This document shows positions 7,565-15,412 of a stretch of 64,000 bases of DNA, piece after piece. Where the stretch lies: positions 62,001 through 126,000 of the forward strand of contig UBNE01000027.1 of the NCBI GenBank assembly GCA_900466745.1, written 5' to 3'. The notes beneath the pieces were generated by a model. The model saw nothing but the letters and a program-made list of their open reading frames with translations. It searched no databases and was not told where the DNA came from. The translations under genes and the position numbers were made by a program. The DNA comes from Hyphomicrobiales bacterium (lineage in GTDB: Bacteria; Pseudomonadota; Alphaproteobacteria; Rhizobiales; Beijerinckiaceae). Positions within the stretch are counted from its first letter, which is position 1. Each line of letters begins with the position of its first letter.

Positions 7565-9586
7565 ATGCTGGCGTATCGCCCCGAAATCGATGGGCTTCGC
7601 GCGGTTTCCGTTGCGCTGGTCATCCTCTTCCACCTCGGCGTGCTGTTCATCCCCGGCGGGTTCGTCGGCGTGGACGTGTTTTTCGTCATCTCCGGCTATC
7701 TGATCACCGGCATTCTCGCTCGCGAGCTTGGGGCCGGGCGGTTTTCGCTTCTCTCGTTCTATGACCGCCGCATCTGCCGCATTTTCCCGGCCCTGCTGGC
7801 GATGCTGGCTGTTGTGCTGGCGGCCGGACCGTTCCTGCTCATGCCGGGGGATTTTGAGGCCACTGCCCGAAGCGCGGTGTGGGCGGCGGCCAGCGCGTCC
7901 AATTTCTTCTTCTGGTTCAACACCGGATACTTCGATCAGGCGTCCGACCTGATGCCTCTGCTCCACACGTGGTCTCTGGCCGTCGAAGAGCAATTCTATC
8001 TGGTCTGGCCACTGGTCATATGGGCCAGTTTCAGGCTGTCCGGCGGCCGGCGCGGCGTGGTGCTGGTCGTGTCGCTCGCGCTCGCCGCGGCTAGCTTCGG
8101 CATGAGTCTATACGCCGTCGCGACCGATGGCAGGCAAGCGTTCTACTCGCCCTGGTCGAGGACGTGGGAGCTCGCCCTGGGCGGGGGGCTGGCATTGGCG
8201 CCGATGGGCCTGCTGGCGAAGGCGAAGCGGTATGGCAACTGGATCGCCGGGGTCGGGCTCGCGCTGATTGTAGTATCCGCGCTTATGCTTCGAAAGGACA
8301 TGGATTTCCCCGGCTGGCGAGCGCTGCCGGCGGTGATCGGTGCCTTGTGCGTGTTAGCGCCTCTGCAATCTGGCCGCGTCTATTCGATCCTCTCCACGCC
8401 CGGAGCCGTATTCATCGGGCGCATCTCCTATTCGCTCTACCTCTGGCACTGGCCGATCATCGTTCTGTATCGGCACTACAACCTCGGTATGCCGCCGGGC
8501 GCCATCGACGGCGCCGCTATCCTCGCGGCATCCGTCACGGCCTCTTGGCTGTCGTGGCGCTTTATCGAACAGCCGGCTCGGCATTCCCCCTTCCCGAAGT
8601 TCGCGAACATCGGCGCAGGTCTGGCTACGGCCTGCGCCATGATGCTCGTCGGCGCATATGTGGTTCGCGCTGGCGGCTTCCCCGCTCGCATCCCGCCCTC
8701 CACCGCCTCGCTGATGAGCCTCGACGAGATGTGGAAATGGGACTGCCGGCAGGAGCGCGTCATGCCGGGATGGCCGGCCAATAGCTACTGCATCCTCGGC
8801 GCTGACTGGGAAACCGCAAAGATTAAAGGGGTACTCACTGGCGACAGCCATGCAGAGCATTTCGCGCCTCTGCTGGATGTCGCCGCGAAAGAAGCGGGGA
8901 TTTCCCTCGCGTTCTACAAGGCTTGCATGCCTCTGGTAGGAACGACCAGCATCAAGCGCGTTCTCGCTCAGATGCCGACTTACACACATTACTGCACCGA
9001 AGTTAGCCAGCCCCTAGTCAATTATCTTCGCGGGGCCAAAGACATATCGCTCGTGGTAGTAGCCGCAGCTTGGTCGGCATACCCCGATAGCTTGTACCGT
9101 GACGATCCTTCCGAGCGCTCGCGGGAGAAAGGTCTTCGGCTTATGGCTGAAGGCATTGACGAATTGATGCAAACCGTTGCCGCGCCCAATCGGCGCGCTC
9201 TTATCATCGGAGACGTGCCGATTCGGCTGGGGTACGATCTCGGGTGCATTGTGACCGAAGAGAGCATGATTTTCCGGCGGCACTGTGCGCCAGATATGTT
9301 TAAGACGCCACGCGCTTGGGTGCGGAAGTTTCAGGAGCAGGCCGGTTCGGTTATTGAATCGGTCCCGGCTCGATCTGCCGCCGCGAGCTCGTTGATGCCC
9401 GGCCAGAATATGTGCGACAGCGATGGCTGCTCGACGACTCTCGATGGCGAGTTTCTTTATCGAGACGCCGGCCATCTGCGCCGGAACCTCCCGCTAAACA
9501 TTCGCAAGAAACTGGCCGAAAAGATCGGCCTCAAGGAAGCGCTCTTGAAGGCCGCGGATTTGCCGCTCGTCTCCAAGGCTGAATAG
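7565..9586 (+). CDS. Membrane O-acyltransferase with SGNH domain (OafA-like)
   Basis: Acyltransferase-3 family protein of 673 aa that probably acetylates a surface polysaccharide. The N-terminal domain of about ten membrane helices begins with YRPEIDGLRAVSV, with the catalytic H23 in LFHLG and VDVFFVISGYLITGI. The C-terminal half is an extracytoplasmic SGNH domain with GDSHAEH and a terminal D-x-x-H in YRDAGHL. The start ATG gives the canonical N-terminus; an in-frame GTG at 7541 is an alternative. It is the only clearly intact large gene in the prophage remnant, and phage-borne acyltransferases commonly alter the host surface (lysogenic conversion). Confidence 0.9.
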   Translation: MLAYRPEIDGLRAVSVALVILFHLGVLFIPGGFVGVDVFFVISGYLITGILARELGAGRFSLLSFYDRRICRIFPALLAMLAVVLAAGPFLLMPGDFEATARSAVWAAASASNFFFWFNTGYFDQASDLMPLLHTWSLAVEEQFYLVWPLVIWASFRLSGGRRGVVLVVSLALAAASFGMSLYAVATDGRQAFYSPWSRTWELALGGGLALAPMGLLAKAKRYGNWIAGVGLALIVVSALMLRKDMDFPGWRALPAVIGALCVLAPLQSGRVYSILSTPGAVFIGRISYSLYLWHWPIIVLYRHYNLGMPPGAIDGAAILAASVTASWLSWRFIEQPARHSPFPKFANIGAGLATACAMMLVGAYVVRAGGFPARIPPSTASLMSLDEMWKWDCRQERVMPGWPANSYCILGADWETAKIKGVLTGDSHAEHFAPLLDVAAKEAGISLAFYKACMPLVGTTSIKRVLAQMPTYTHYCTEVSQPLVNYLRGAKDISLVVVAAAWSAYPDSLYRDDPSERSREKGLRLMAEGIDELMQTVAAPNRRALIIGDVPIRLGYDLGCIVTEESMIFRRHCAPDMFKTPRAWVRKFQEQAGSVIESVPARSAAASSLMPGQNMCDSDGCSTTLDGEFLYRDAGHLRRNLPLNIRKKLAEKIGLKEALLKAADLPLVSKAE

Positions 9587-9644
9587 CGCTGTGCGGTGCG
9601 GCTGAGCGCGCCGCCGCCCATGGTCTGGCATCACGAGCTGCCAG

Positions 9645-9989
9645 ATGCAGCTTTCCCTTGATCAGGTTCGGAAGATCACGCGCAAGCCGCTGAATGCGAA
9701 GGCTGTTGCGAACGCGGGCTCTGTTCTTGCCGCACTGGATCTCTACGGCGCCAAGTTCGGGCTCGACCCGCCGCACCGCTTGGCGCAGTTCCTGCCTCAG
9801 ATCATGCACGAGAGCGGCAAGCTCCACTTTGACCGAGAGGTGTGGGGGCCGACCCCGGCGCAGAAACGCTACGAGGGCCGGGCCAAACTCGGCAACACCG
9901 AGCCGGGAGGAGGGCAAGGACGCGATGCAGGAAGAGCAGGAGCAAAAGCGGGCGGAGGCTCGGCAGGTACGGAAGGATATCGACGATGA
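9645..9989 (+). pseudogene. Truncated GH19-type phage endolysin
   Basis: The first about 88 residues match the start of GH19/chitinase-like phage lysins: MQLSLDQVRKITRKPLNA, the helix with LPQIMHESGKLHF containing the catalytic-type glutamate, and a GPTPAQKRYEGRAKLGNT segment. After GNTEPG, near 9908, similarity stops abruptly and the frame runs on as glycine/arginine-rich nonsense overlapping the Rz remnant. Most of the catalytic domain is therefore missing, removed by a deletion that joined lysin to Rz. Confidence 0.75.
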
Positions 9990-10053
9990 AGTGGACGGCT
10001 TGGGCCATGCGGATCTTGATCACCACTTCAGCAAGTGGGTGCGCCTGGAATAG
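9925..10053 (+). pseudogene. C-terminal remnant of Rz-like inner-membrane spanin
   Basis: A 42-codon frame from an ATG at 9925 encodes a charged helical tail (EEQEQKRAEARQVRKDID, then LGHADLDHHFSKWVR) like the C-terminal end of Rz spanins. The N-terminal membrane anchor is missing, lost in the same deletion that truncated the endolysin. Rz1 is nested in another frame across its last part, the classic phage arrangement. Confidence 0.6.
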
Positions 10054-10180
10054 CGGCGATTTCTGCGACGTGGCTACCCCGATACGTCCTTCCGCCCCGG
10101 CCGCCGCGGTGATGGATCGCGCCGACAAGGCGGCAATCGTCAAGCACAACGAATATGGCGCGAGAGCGTGCGGCTGGTGA
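9986..10180 (+). CDS. Rz1-like outer-membrane spanin lipoprotein
   Basis: The 64-aa product starts with a short hydrophobic signal ending in a lipobox-like SASGC (Cys19), followed by WNSGDFCDVATPIRPS and a conserved-looking end HNEYGARACGW, as in Rz1-like proteins of alphaproteobacterial phages. It lies out of frame over the 3' end of the Rz remnant, and its TGA overlaps the ATG of the next gene (TGATG). The frame is intact, but without a functional Rz partner it probably cannot fuse membranes. Confidence 0.65.
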   Translation: MKWTAWAMRILITTSASGCAWNSGDFCDVATPIRPSAPAAAVMDRADKAAIVKHNEYGARACGW

Positions 10181-10521
10181 TGAACGACAAAGTCGAGGCC
10201 ATGATCGGGAACTGCGACGGGAAGTTCTTCGAGCGGCTGGTGCCGAACCTCGTTTCGGCGTTGCTCGCTGTCGCCATCGCTCTCGGCACTCAATATGCTG
10301 ATTTCTGTTTGGACAGCAAAGCGGCCGACATTCAAACCGCCAGCGCCATCAAGCAGCTCACGAACGACCTGGCCGATACGAAGCGGCAGTTCAAGGAGGA
10401 GATCGTCGAGATTCGGCGGTCTGCCGAGATTGACCGCCAGAAGACAAACGAGCTCGTCGCTGACGTGAAAGTTATTCTCGCGATTATGCAGCGGCTGGAG
10501 CGGAAGGTAGACCCACGATGA
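10180..10521 (+). CDS. Small phage membrane protein with coiled-coil tail
   Basis: The 113-aa product has one membrane segment (about 24-44, LVPNLVSALLAVAIALG) followed by a long charged helix that should form a coiled coil. It begins in a TGATG overlap with Rz1 and ends in an ATGA overlap with the next frame, so it belongs to the phage lysis/late unit. A holin or holin-associated role is possible from context, but the family is not recognised. Confidence 0.65.
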   Translation: MNDKVEAMIGNCDGKFFERLVPNLVSALLAVAIALGTQYADFCLDSKAADIQTASAIKQLTNDLADTKRQFKEEIVEIRRSAEIDRQKTNELVADVKVILAIMQRLERKVDPR

Positions 10522-10922
10522 CGACGCTCCCGAATCTCCCCGATGCGCCGGCCGATACAGCAGTGCCGAATTGATCTATGTTCGCCCGACGACAGGACCG
10601 GTCAACGCCAAGCGCACGTTCGGATCCCTCTGGCGGAACGTGCTCGGGCGCACGGCCGCCGCTAAACGCGCGTTCTTCGGAGCGACGCCGATCGCTCAGC
10701 CGGCGAACGCCGATCAGGCTGCCGTCACCACTTCAGTTGGAGCGGCAGTCGCAACGACCGGCGCCACGAACACGACGCCCTACGGCTTCACGACCGCCGC
10801 ACAGGCAAACGATCTCGTGGCCCGCACCAACGAGAACAAGGCGCTTGGCGAGGCGAGCGAAACTGATAAACCAGATGCGCGCGGACCTCGTCGCGCTCGG
10901 GCTTATCAAGGGGTCGGCCTAA
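10518..10922 (+). pseudogene. Frameshifted phage head-fibre-like gene
   Basis: Starts MTTLPNLPDAP in an ATGA overlap with the previous gene but meets TGA at 10572-10574. Coding similarity continues in a second frame (LIYVRPTTGPVNAKRTFG, then FFGATPIAQPANADQAAVTT) and switches again near 10860 to a third frame ending INQMRADLVALGLIKGSA. These three pieces together look like the short phage proteins annotated as head-fibre or structural proteins. At least two frameshifts make it a pseudogene. The assignment is by pattern memory. Confidence 0.6.
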
Positions 10923-10935
10923 ACTGAATCGACAT

Positions 10936-11523
10936 TCATCGCATCCATAGTAGTGCGGCAGCAAGTTGGAGGAATGCGAGGAAGTGGATTGCCCTGCGGT
11001 CGAAGCGTATAGCGATGCGCCTGAAGTGTTTGAGTTTGTTGAAGCACCGCTCGATAGTGTTTCGAACCTTGTAGGCTTGGAAGTCATAGGGGATGGAGCG
11101 CCTGCGGGTCGGGTTGCACGGGATGACTGCCTCGGCGCCCATGTCTGTGATCAGGCCGCGCAGGGCATTGGAATCATAGGCCTTGTCGCCTAGCACGCGT
11201 CGCGGTGAAAGACCTTTGAGCAAGGCTGGAGCGAGTGGTGCATCGCCGCGCTGTCCGGGCGTCAGGATCAGCTTGAGCGGCCGGCCAAGTGCGTCGACGG
11301 CCATATGGATTTTAGTGGTCAGTCCTCCCCTGGAACGCCCCAGAGCCTGATCCCCCCTTTTTGACCGCCGCCCTTGCCGGTGGCTGCCTGCTGGTGCGCT
11401 CGCGCGAGGCTTGAATCGAGGCTGATATAATCGTTGGCGGGGCCATCGATCAGGTGAGCGAAGACACGCTCCCACACACCGGCCTTGGCCCATCGCGTGA
11501 ACCGCTTGTGAACGGTTTTCCAT
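10936..11523 (-). CDS. IS5-family transposase, C-terminal frame (orfB)
   Basis: Catalytic part of the DDE transposase. The active region starts around GRSRGGLTTKIHMAVDALGRP and holds the second aspartate in VLGDKAYDS and the Y-R-E-K signature in YKVRNTIERCFNKLK. The first aspartate lies in the other frame (orfA), so an active enzyme needs ribosomal frameshifting onto this frame. The upstream part of the open frame is a shadow of orfA and is not expected to be made separately. Confidence 0.85.
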   Translation of the reverse strand: MENRSQAVHAMGQGRCVGACLRSPDRWPRQRLYQPRFKPRASAPAGSHRQGRRSKRGDQALGRSRGGLTTKIHMAVDALGRPLKLILTPGQRGDAPLAPALLKGLSPRRVLGDKAYDSNALRGLITDMGAEAVIPCNPTRRRSIPYDFQAYKVRNTIERCFNKLKHFRRIAIRFDRRAIHFLAFLQLAAALLWMR

Positions 11524-11681
11524 TTGCCATAGCGCTCAGGCAGGTCGTGCCGGTGCGCACCCGAACGCAACACCCAAAGCACGCCGTTGACGAAAGTGAG
11601 ATTGTCAGCCCCCGAGCGGCCCGAATCGCCGGGCTTACCCGGCAACAGATCACCGATCCGGACCCAATGCTCAGGGCTCAA
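11319..11681 (-). CDS. IS5-family transposase, N-terminal frame (orfA)
   Basis: The 120-aa N-terminal part of the transposase: SPEHWVRIGDLLPGKPGD, an HRHDLPERYGKWKTVHKRF helix-turn-helix region, and LDSSLARAHQQAA with the first catalytic aspartate. A TTG is the only start that preserves the family N-terminus; relatives begin a few residues earlier with RYEL, which is present in frame just upstream (CGATACGAG) but without an ATG. Together with orfB it forms one transposase by frameshifting. Confidence 0.8.
   Translation of the reverse strand: MSPEHWVRIGDLLPGKPGDSGRSGADNLTFVNGVLWVLRSGAHRHDLPERYGKWKTVHKRFTRWAKAGVWERVFAHLIDGPANDYISLDSSLARAHQQAATGKGGGQKGGIRLWGVPGED
11352..11362 (-). other. Probable programmed frameshift site of the IS
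   Basis: On the minus strand this is A5G6 (AAAAAGGGGGG) inside the orfA/orfB overlap, just after the GKGGGQK codons. Such A/G runs are used for ribosomal slippage in IS5/IS427 elements. The alignment of the two frames changes here: orfA reads GGIRLWG where orfB reads RGDQALG. Confidence 0.6.
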
Positions 11682-11793
11682 CTCGTATCGCTTTCGACAT
11701 CACCGACCTCCAGATCAACTAATCCGCAGGCCCATGAATCACGCATCAGCAAAAAATAGAATCTTGAATGTCGATTGGCCCTAGAAAGTAATC

Positions 11794-11810
11794 AACGCCC
11801 ATTCGGCGTT
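11794..11810. terminator. Possible weak terminator hairpin
   Basis: AACGCC (11794-11799) and GGCGTT (11805-11810) form a 6-bp stem with a 5-nt loop, followed by TT on the plus strand. It lies between the IS and the 3' end of the small gene at 11887. The stem is short and the U-tract poor, so this is tentative. Confidence 0.3.
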
Positions 11811-11886
11811 TTCCGATAGCGCTTTTGTCTTCGGCGGCGTGCACGATCCACCGCCTGGAAGCGGCCGGACAAACCGCCCATGGGCG

Positions 11887-12186
11887 TCAGGACAGCCTGC
11901 GGTCGCGCATGTCGTCGATCCGTTCCAGGATGGCGCGGTGCTCCGCCAGCAGTTCCTGCAGAGGTCCCATCGGCCTGAAGGCGGCAAGATCCTGGATCTC
12001 CTCGCCCTCGCTCTGCCAGGAGGCGATGGCGGCATCGGCGGCGGCGACATGCTCGGGCGAGAGACCGCCGCGAACCGGCGCGCCGGCCTCTTCGGCGATG
12101 CGTTCCGCGATCCGGCGGCGGAGCGCCTGCTCGCAGGCGAGAACGGCTTCGAGCTCGTCGGAATAGCGCGGCACGCCGGGCCTCAA
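11887..12186 (-). CDS. Hypothetical protein
   Basis: Family not recognised. The product is 99 aa from a TTG that overlaps the TGA of the preceding gene (TTGA); a GTG four codons later (VPRYSDE) is the alternative. It is soluble and largely helical, with acidic and arginine-rich helices (ELLAEHRAILERIDDMRDRR). It is the second gene of a two-gene unit with 12183-12449. Codon use is like that of the chromosomal genes, so it appears to be outside the prophage remnant. Confidence 0.6.
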   Translation of the reverse strand: MRPGVPRYSDELEAVLACEQALRRRIAERIAEEAGAPVRGGLSPEHVAAADAAIASWQSEGEEIQDLAAFRPMGPLQELLAEHRAILERIDDMRDRRLS

Positions 12187-12449
12187 TGAACCGTGGCGAT
12201 GTCGTCGTCGTCGGGGTCGATGAGCTTGGCCAGGCCGAGTTGCCGGACGCCGTCCATGAATTCGGCGAAGGCCTCGGCGTCGGTGGCGAAGCTGTCCTGC
12301 CAGACGGTCGAGCCGCCCTCCTCGTCGACCAGCTCGAGCGTCCAGCCCTCGGTGCCGTCGAGCCGATAGATCTCAACCCGGACGGTGATGCCGTCATGGG
12401 TGATGCTCTGCGACAGGGGCGAGCGGATGATCCCGGGAAAGTCGTCCAT
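12183..12449 (-). CDS. Hypothetical protein
   Basis: Family not recognised. The 88-aa product starts at MDDFPGIIRSP and has an alternating beta-like region (GITVRVEIYRL, GWTLELVDEEGG) followed by a helix (DAEAFAEFMDGVRQLGLAKL) and an acidic end. The composition suggests a small alpha/beta domain. A longer frame is open upstream but begins with unlikely sequence. The stop overlaps the start of the next gene, so the two are coupled. Confidence 0.62.
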   Translation of the reverse strand: MDDFPGIIRSPLSQSITHDGITVRVEIYRLDGTEGWTLELVDEEGGSTVWQDSFATDAEAFAEFMDGVRQLGLAKLIDPDDDDIATVH

Positions 12450-12698
12450 GCCGCAAACTAGCGCATCGCGACCTGCCGTGGCACCCCCCAAAGTCCCGGC
12501 CATGCACAAGCCCCGGCCCTCGCCGGCGGCGCGCTTCTCCTTCGTCGCATGCCGATGCTTCGCGCTGGACGCGGAGCCTCAAGCTGCGGAAGAATGCGGA
12601 GACGGACCGGCAGCGCAGCCCGGGCGCCGACGGTCCTGGCACAGCACGATCACGCGATCCGGAACGCCCTCGTTCCGGCGCGATACACGGAGGCCCCT

Positions 12699-12887
12699 AT
12701 GCCTGAAAATGCGACGTTGCAGGATCTGGACGCTCGAATCGCCATCGCCCGGCGCAATATCGCCGAGCTGACCGAGCAGGCCACCGGCGCGGCCGGCGCG
12801 GCCGCGGAAGAGGCCATCGCCAACCGCATCGCCGAGCAGCAGGACCGGCTCAACGAGCTCCTGAAGCAGCGCGAAGCGCTCGGATAG
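12699..12887 (+). CDS. Small helical (coiled-coil) protein
   Basis: A 62-aa product, MPENATLQDLDARIA..., with heptad-like helices over nearly the whole length (IAIARRNIAELTEQA and NRIAEQQDRLNELLKQREAL), so a small coiled-coil oligomer is likely. A strong ribosome-binding sequence ACGGAGG precedes the ATG. Function unknown. Confidence 0.65.
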   Translation: MPENATLQDLDARIAIARRNIAELTEQATGAAGAAAEEAIANRIAEQQDRLNELLKQREALG

Positions 12888-12946
12888 GAGGTTCCGCAGG
12901 CTTCGGAGCGCGGCCGGGGGCCGCCGGCCCGGGAGACCGGCCGGCC

Positions 12947-13150
12947 TCATGCGTCCCGCTCGCGGGATGGCGGCGCGTCCTCGGCCTCGTCGAGCGGCTC
13001 GCCCGGGATCACATAGCTGCCCTTGAGCCAGCGGCCGAGGTCGATATCGGCGCAGCGCGCCGAGCAGAAGGGGCGGAAGCGCTCGGCCGCCGGCTTGCCG
13101 CAGATCGGGCAAGGCCGCGCGGCCGGCGGTTTCTTCTCGGTTTCAGCCAT
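12947..13150 (-). CDS. yacG: DNA gyrase inhibitor YacG
   Basis: A 67-aa zinc protein of the YacG family, which binds gyrase and blocks its DNA binding. Four zinc ligands are visible: C14 and C17 in CPICGK, C29 and C33 in FCSARC, followed by the family motif [15 protein letters not shown] and an acidic tail. It overlaps the upstream SDR gene by 8 bp (ATGGCTGA), implying coupling. maf, its frequent neighbour in this order, lies just beyond the SDR gene. Confidence 0.95.
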   Translation of the reverse strand: MAETEKKPPAARPCPICGKPAAERFRPFCSARCADIDLGRWLKGSYVIPGEPLDEAEDAPPSRERDA

Positions 13151-13964
13151 ATTTCAGCGTGATGCCTCCGTCGACCACGAGTTCGATGCCGGTGACATAG
13201 CGCGCCTCGTCGCTGGCGAGGAAGAGCGCCGCATTGGCCACGTCCCAGGCCTCGCCCATATGACCCATCGGCACCTGCGCCGCACGCGCCGCCCACATCG
13301 CCTCGACGTCGCCCCCGCCATAGACCTTGGCGAGCCCGGCCGAATGCTCGACCATCGGCGTCTTCATCAGGCCCGGCAGGATGGCGTTCACGCGGATCTT
13401 CTGCGCGGCGAACTGCACCGCTGTCGTGCGGGTGAGATGGTTGAGTCCGGCCTTGGTGGCGGAATAGCTGGCATAGGGCACGCCGGTATGGCGGATCGAG
13501 GCGATGGAGGAGATGTTGACGATCGAGCCGCCCTCGCCCGTCTCCTCGAACTGGCGCTGCATCACCGGAATGACGTGCTTCATCGCCAGGAAGGCGCCGG
13601 TGAGATTGACGCGGAAGACCTTTTCCCAGGTCTCCTCCGGCAGGTCGACGACGCTGCCGACCTCGGCGATGCCGACATTGTTGTCGAGAATGTCGATGCG
13701 GCCATAACGCCCCAGCGCCCGGTCGACCAGATCGGCGACCTGATCGGCCCGGGTGACGTCCGCCTGCACGGCGAAGGCCTGGCCGCCCTCGTTCTGGATG
13801 ATGGCCGCGGTCTCCTCGGCCGCGTCGCGGTTGATGTCGGCGCAGACCACCCTGGCGCCTTCGCGGGCGAACACCGTCGCCGTCGCCTTGCCGTTGCCCC
13901 AGCCCGGCCCGATCGATCCGGCCCCCGCCACGATCGCGACCTTGCCTCTCAGACGTCCCGCCAT
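13143..13964 (-). CDS. Short-chain dehydrogenase/reductase
   Basis: Classical SDR oxidoreductase of 273 aa, NAD(P)-dependent. The dinucleotide motif is [12 protein letters not shown] (a longer variant of the usual glycine pattern), followed by D58-like CADIN suggesting NAD(H), the NNVG motif, the catalytic serine in ISSIAS, and Y-S-A-T-K. The start MAGRLRGK is chosen because GGAGG sits upstream at good spacing. The substrate cannot be deduced. It sits between maf and yacG and overlaps yacG by 8 bp. Confidence 0.88.
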   Translation of the reverse strand: MAGRLRGKVAIVAGAGSIGPGWGNGKATATVFAREGARVVCADINRDAAEETAAIIQNEGGQAFAVQADVTRADQVADLVDRALGRYGRIDILDNNVGIAEVGSVVDLPEETWEKVFRVNLTGAFLAMKHVIPVMQRQFEETGEGGSIVNISSIASIRHTGVPYASYSATKAGLNHLTRTTAVQFAAQKIRVNAILPGLMKTPMVEHSAGLAKVYGGGDVEAMWAARAAQVPMGHMGEAWDVANAALFLASDEARYVTGIELVVDGGITLKYG

Positions 13965-14091
13965 TCCGTGCCTCCCCGTCGCCGGTCCGAAACGCCGGCG
14001 CGCCATGATGCGCGCCTGTCGGTCCGGCGCGCCGCGGGCGGGAGGATCGGGGCAATGCGGCGAGGAGGCAAGCCCCGGCGATCTGCGTGGA

Positions 14092-14700
14092 TCAGGCGGC
14101 GTTCATCCAGCCGAAGCGGATCGGGAAGCCCTCGCCGCCGAGCAGGTTCACCGTCTCGTAGAGCGGCAGGCCGACCACGCCGGTATAGGAGCCGACGAGC
14201 TTGACGACGAAGGAGCCGGCGATGCCCTGGATGGCGTAGCCGCCCGCCTTGCCGCGCCATTCCCCGGAGGCGAGGTAATGCTCGATATCCTCGGTCGAGA
14301 GCCGCTTGAAGCGCAGCCGCGTCTCGACGATGCGGTCGCGGATCGCGCCCGAGGGCGTCACCAGCGCCACGCCGGTATAGACGCGGTGGGCGCGGCCGGA
14401 GAGCAGGCGCAGGCAGGCCGCGGCCTCGTCGACGATCTCCGCCTTGGGCAGGATGCGGCGGCCGACGGCGACGACGGTGTCCGCCGCGACGATGTAGCAG
14501 CTCTCGAGATCGGCGCGCGCCTTGGCGCCCTGGCGCGCGGCCTGGGCCTTTTCGCGGGCGAGGCGGCGGGCGAGATCGCGCGGGCGCTCGGCCTTGTGCG
14601 GCGTCTCGTCGAGATCGGCCGGCAGAAGGGCGTCGGGTTTCAGGCCGGCCTGCTCCAGCAAGGCGAGCCGGCGCGGCGAGGCCGAGGCGAGGACCAGCAT
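14092..14700 (-). CDS. maf: Maf-like nucleoside triphosphate pyrophosphatase
   Basis: A 202-aa Maf/HAM1-fold enzyme that hydrolyses non-canonical or dTTP/UTP nucleotides to monophosphates. The start [11 protein letters not shown] is the family N-terminus; extra upstream codons in the frame are not needed. The motifs [18 protein letters not shown] and [10 protein letters not shown] are intact. It is in the same orientation as the SDR gene and yacG downstream, 127 bp from the former. Confidence 0.93.
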   Translation of the reverse strand: MLVLASASPRRLALLEQAGLKPDALLPADLDETPHKAERPRDLARRLAREKAQAARQGAKARADLESCYIVAADTVVAVGRRILPKAEIVDEAAACLRLLSGRAHRVYTGVALVTPSGAIRDRIVETRLRFKRLSTEDIEHYLASGEWRGKAGGYAIQGIAGSFVVKLVGSYTGVVGLPLYETVNLLGGEGFPIRFGWMNAA

Positions 14701-15010
14701 CGGCCGCCAACCGGCCTGCTTGGGGGACGAGAACAAACTCAAGGGGCGGCTCGGCAGGGTTCCAGCATGCGGGGAAAAGAGCGGAGCCCCAGGCTTTAGA
14801 GCATTTCGCCCGGTTGATAAATCCGCGACCGACCTGCCCGCGCCGAAGCGCAAGCATGGGCCGGCGCCCGGCGCCGCGACGGCGTTCTGCCCAAAAGATA
14901 AGCGGCACACCCCTCGTTCCGGCCATTGCCAAGGGCCTCCGGCCGCGCCACAGTCTGCGCCCTTTTTTGACGCCCTGCCGTCCATCGCCACGATTCCCCG
15001 GAGTTTCCCC
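14701..15010. other. Intergenic region without a gene
   Basis: This 310-bp gap between maf and the divergent phasin-like gene should hold the promoters of both. It contains an AGAGCATTT partial copy of the AGAGCA element (about 14799). No RNA gene or strong hairpin was seen. Confidence 0.5.
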
Positions 15011-15391
15011 ATGCCGAGATCGCGCAAGCCGTCGCTCACCGCTGCGGCGGGGGCAGAGGCGCAGGCGCTGGCCACGCGGATGCTCGCCATGCAGGCGGAG
15101 GCCGGGCTCACCATCGCGATGCGGATGCCGCTGCTGCTGAAGGGCGCGCTCGGCGATTCCTCCGGCCAGCGCGAGGCGACCAAGGCCGTGGTCGAGAAGG
15201 TCTCGGCCGTGGTCGAAAGCAGCGTCGCCGCGACCTATGCCACGACGGCGTTCTGGTGGAGCTTCGCGCTCAACCCGCTGGCGCAGGCCGACCTGACCGA
15301 GGCGGCCGCCAAGGTCGCGCACAGCACGCTCGAACCCTTCGCCCGCCGCACCCGCGCCAACGCCGCAAGGCTCACGGGCCGGCGCCGGTAA
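15011..15391 (+). CDS. Phasin-like hypothetical protein
   Basis: A 126-aa, lysine- and alanine-rich, mostly helical protein without signal or clear membrane segment. The central part (EVEK-like [18 protein letters not shown], then helices ending [15 protein letters not shown]) resembles phasin-type granule-associated proteins, but the match is by composition and helix pattern only. It is convergent with pssA, 21 bp apart. Confidence 0.5.
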   Translation: MPRSRKPSLTAAAGAEAQALATRMLAMQAEAGLTIAMRMPLLLKGALGDSSGQREATKAVVEKVSAVVESSVAATYATTAFWWSFALNPLAQADLTEAAAKVAHSTLEPFARRTRANAARLTGRRR

Positions 15392-15412
15392 TCCCCTTCG
15401 CCGGTCTTAAAG

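Larger units (their letters stand above)
10927..11776 (-). mobile_element. IS5-family (IS427-type) insertion sequence
   Basis: An insertion sequence of about 850 bp bounded by a perfect 12-bp inverted repeat, AATCGACATTCA at 10927-10938 and its complement at 11765-11776. The left repeat contains the stop codon of orfB. Inside are two overlapping transposase frames in the arrangement of the IS427 group. No convincing target-site duplication was found, so the exact outer ends are uncertain by a few bases and an adjacent deletion is possible. Confidence 0.85.
6313..11779. mobile_element. Decayed prophage remnant at tRNA-Phe, ending in an IS
   Basis: Between tRNA-Phe and the small genes at 11.9 kb lies a run of phage-derived fragments in phage-like order: integrase N-terminus, tail-protein fragment, intact acyltransferase, endolysin N-terminus, Rz/Rz1, small membrane protein, head-fibre-like pseudogene and an IS5-type element. 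Most are truncated or frameshifted. Base composition is less extreme in GC than the flanks and several genes use more A/T-ending codons. No copy of the tRNA 3' end was found on the right, so attR is probably deleted, perhaps by the IS. Confidence 0.8.

Noticed and set aside
10918..11783. CCTA on both sides of the IS (10918-10921 and 11780-11783) as a target-site duplication
   Set aside because: The two copies are at unequal distance from the 12-bp inverted repeats (5 versus 3 bases), so they do not fit a clean duplication.
11780..11886. Right attachment site (attR) of the prophage
   Set aside because: No copy of the tRNA-Phe 3' end was found between the IS and the next chromosomal gene; the site may have been deleted, so none is called.
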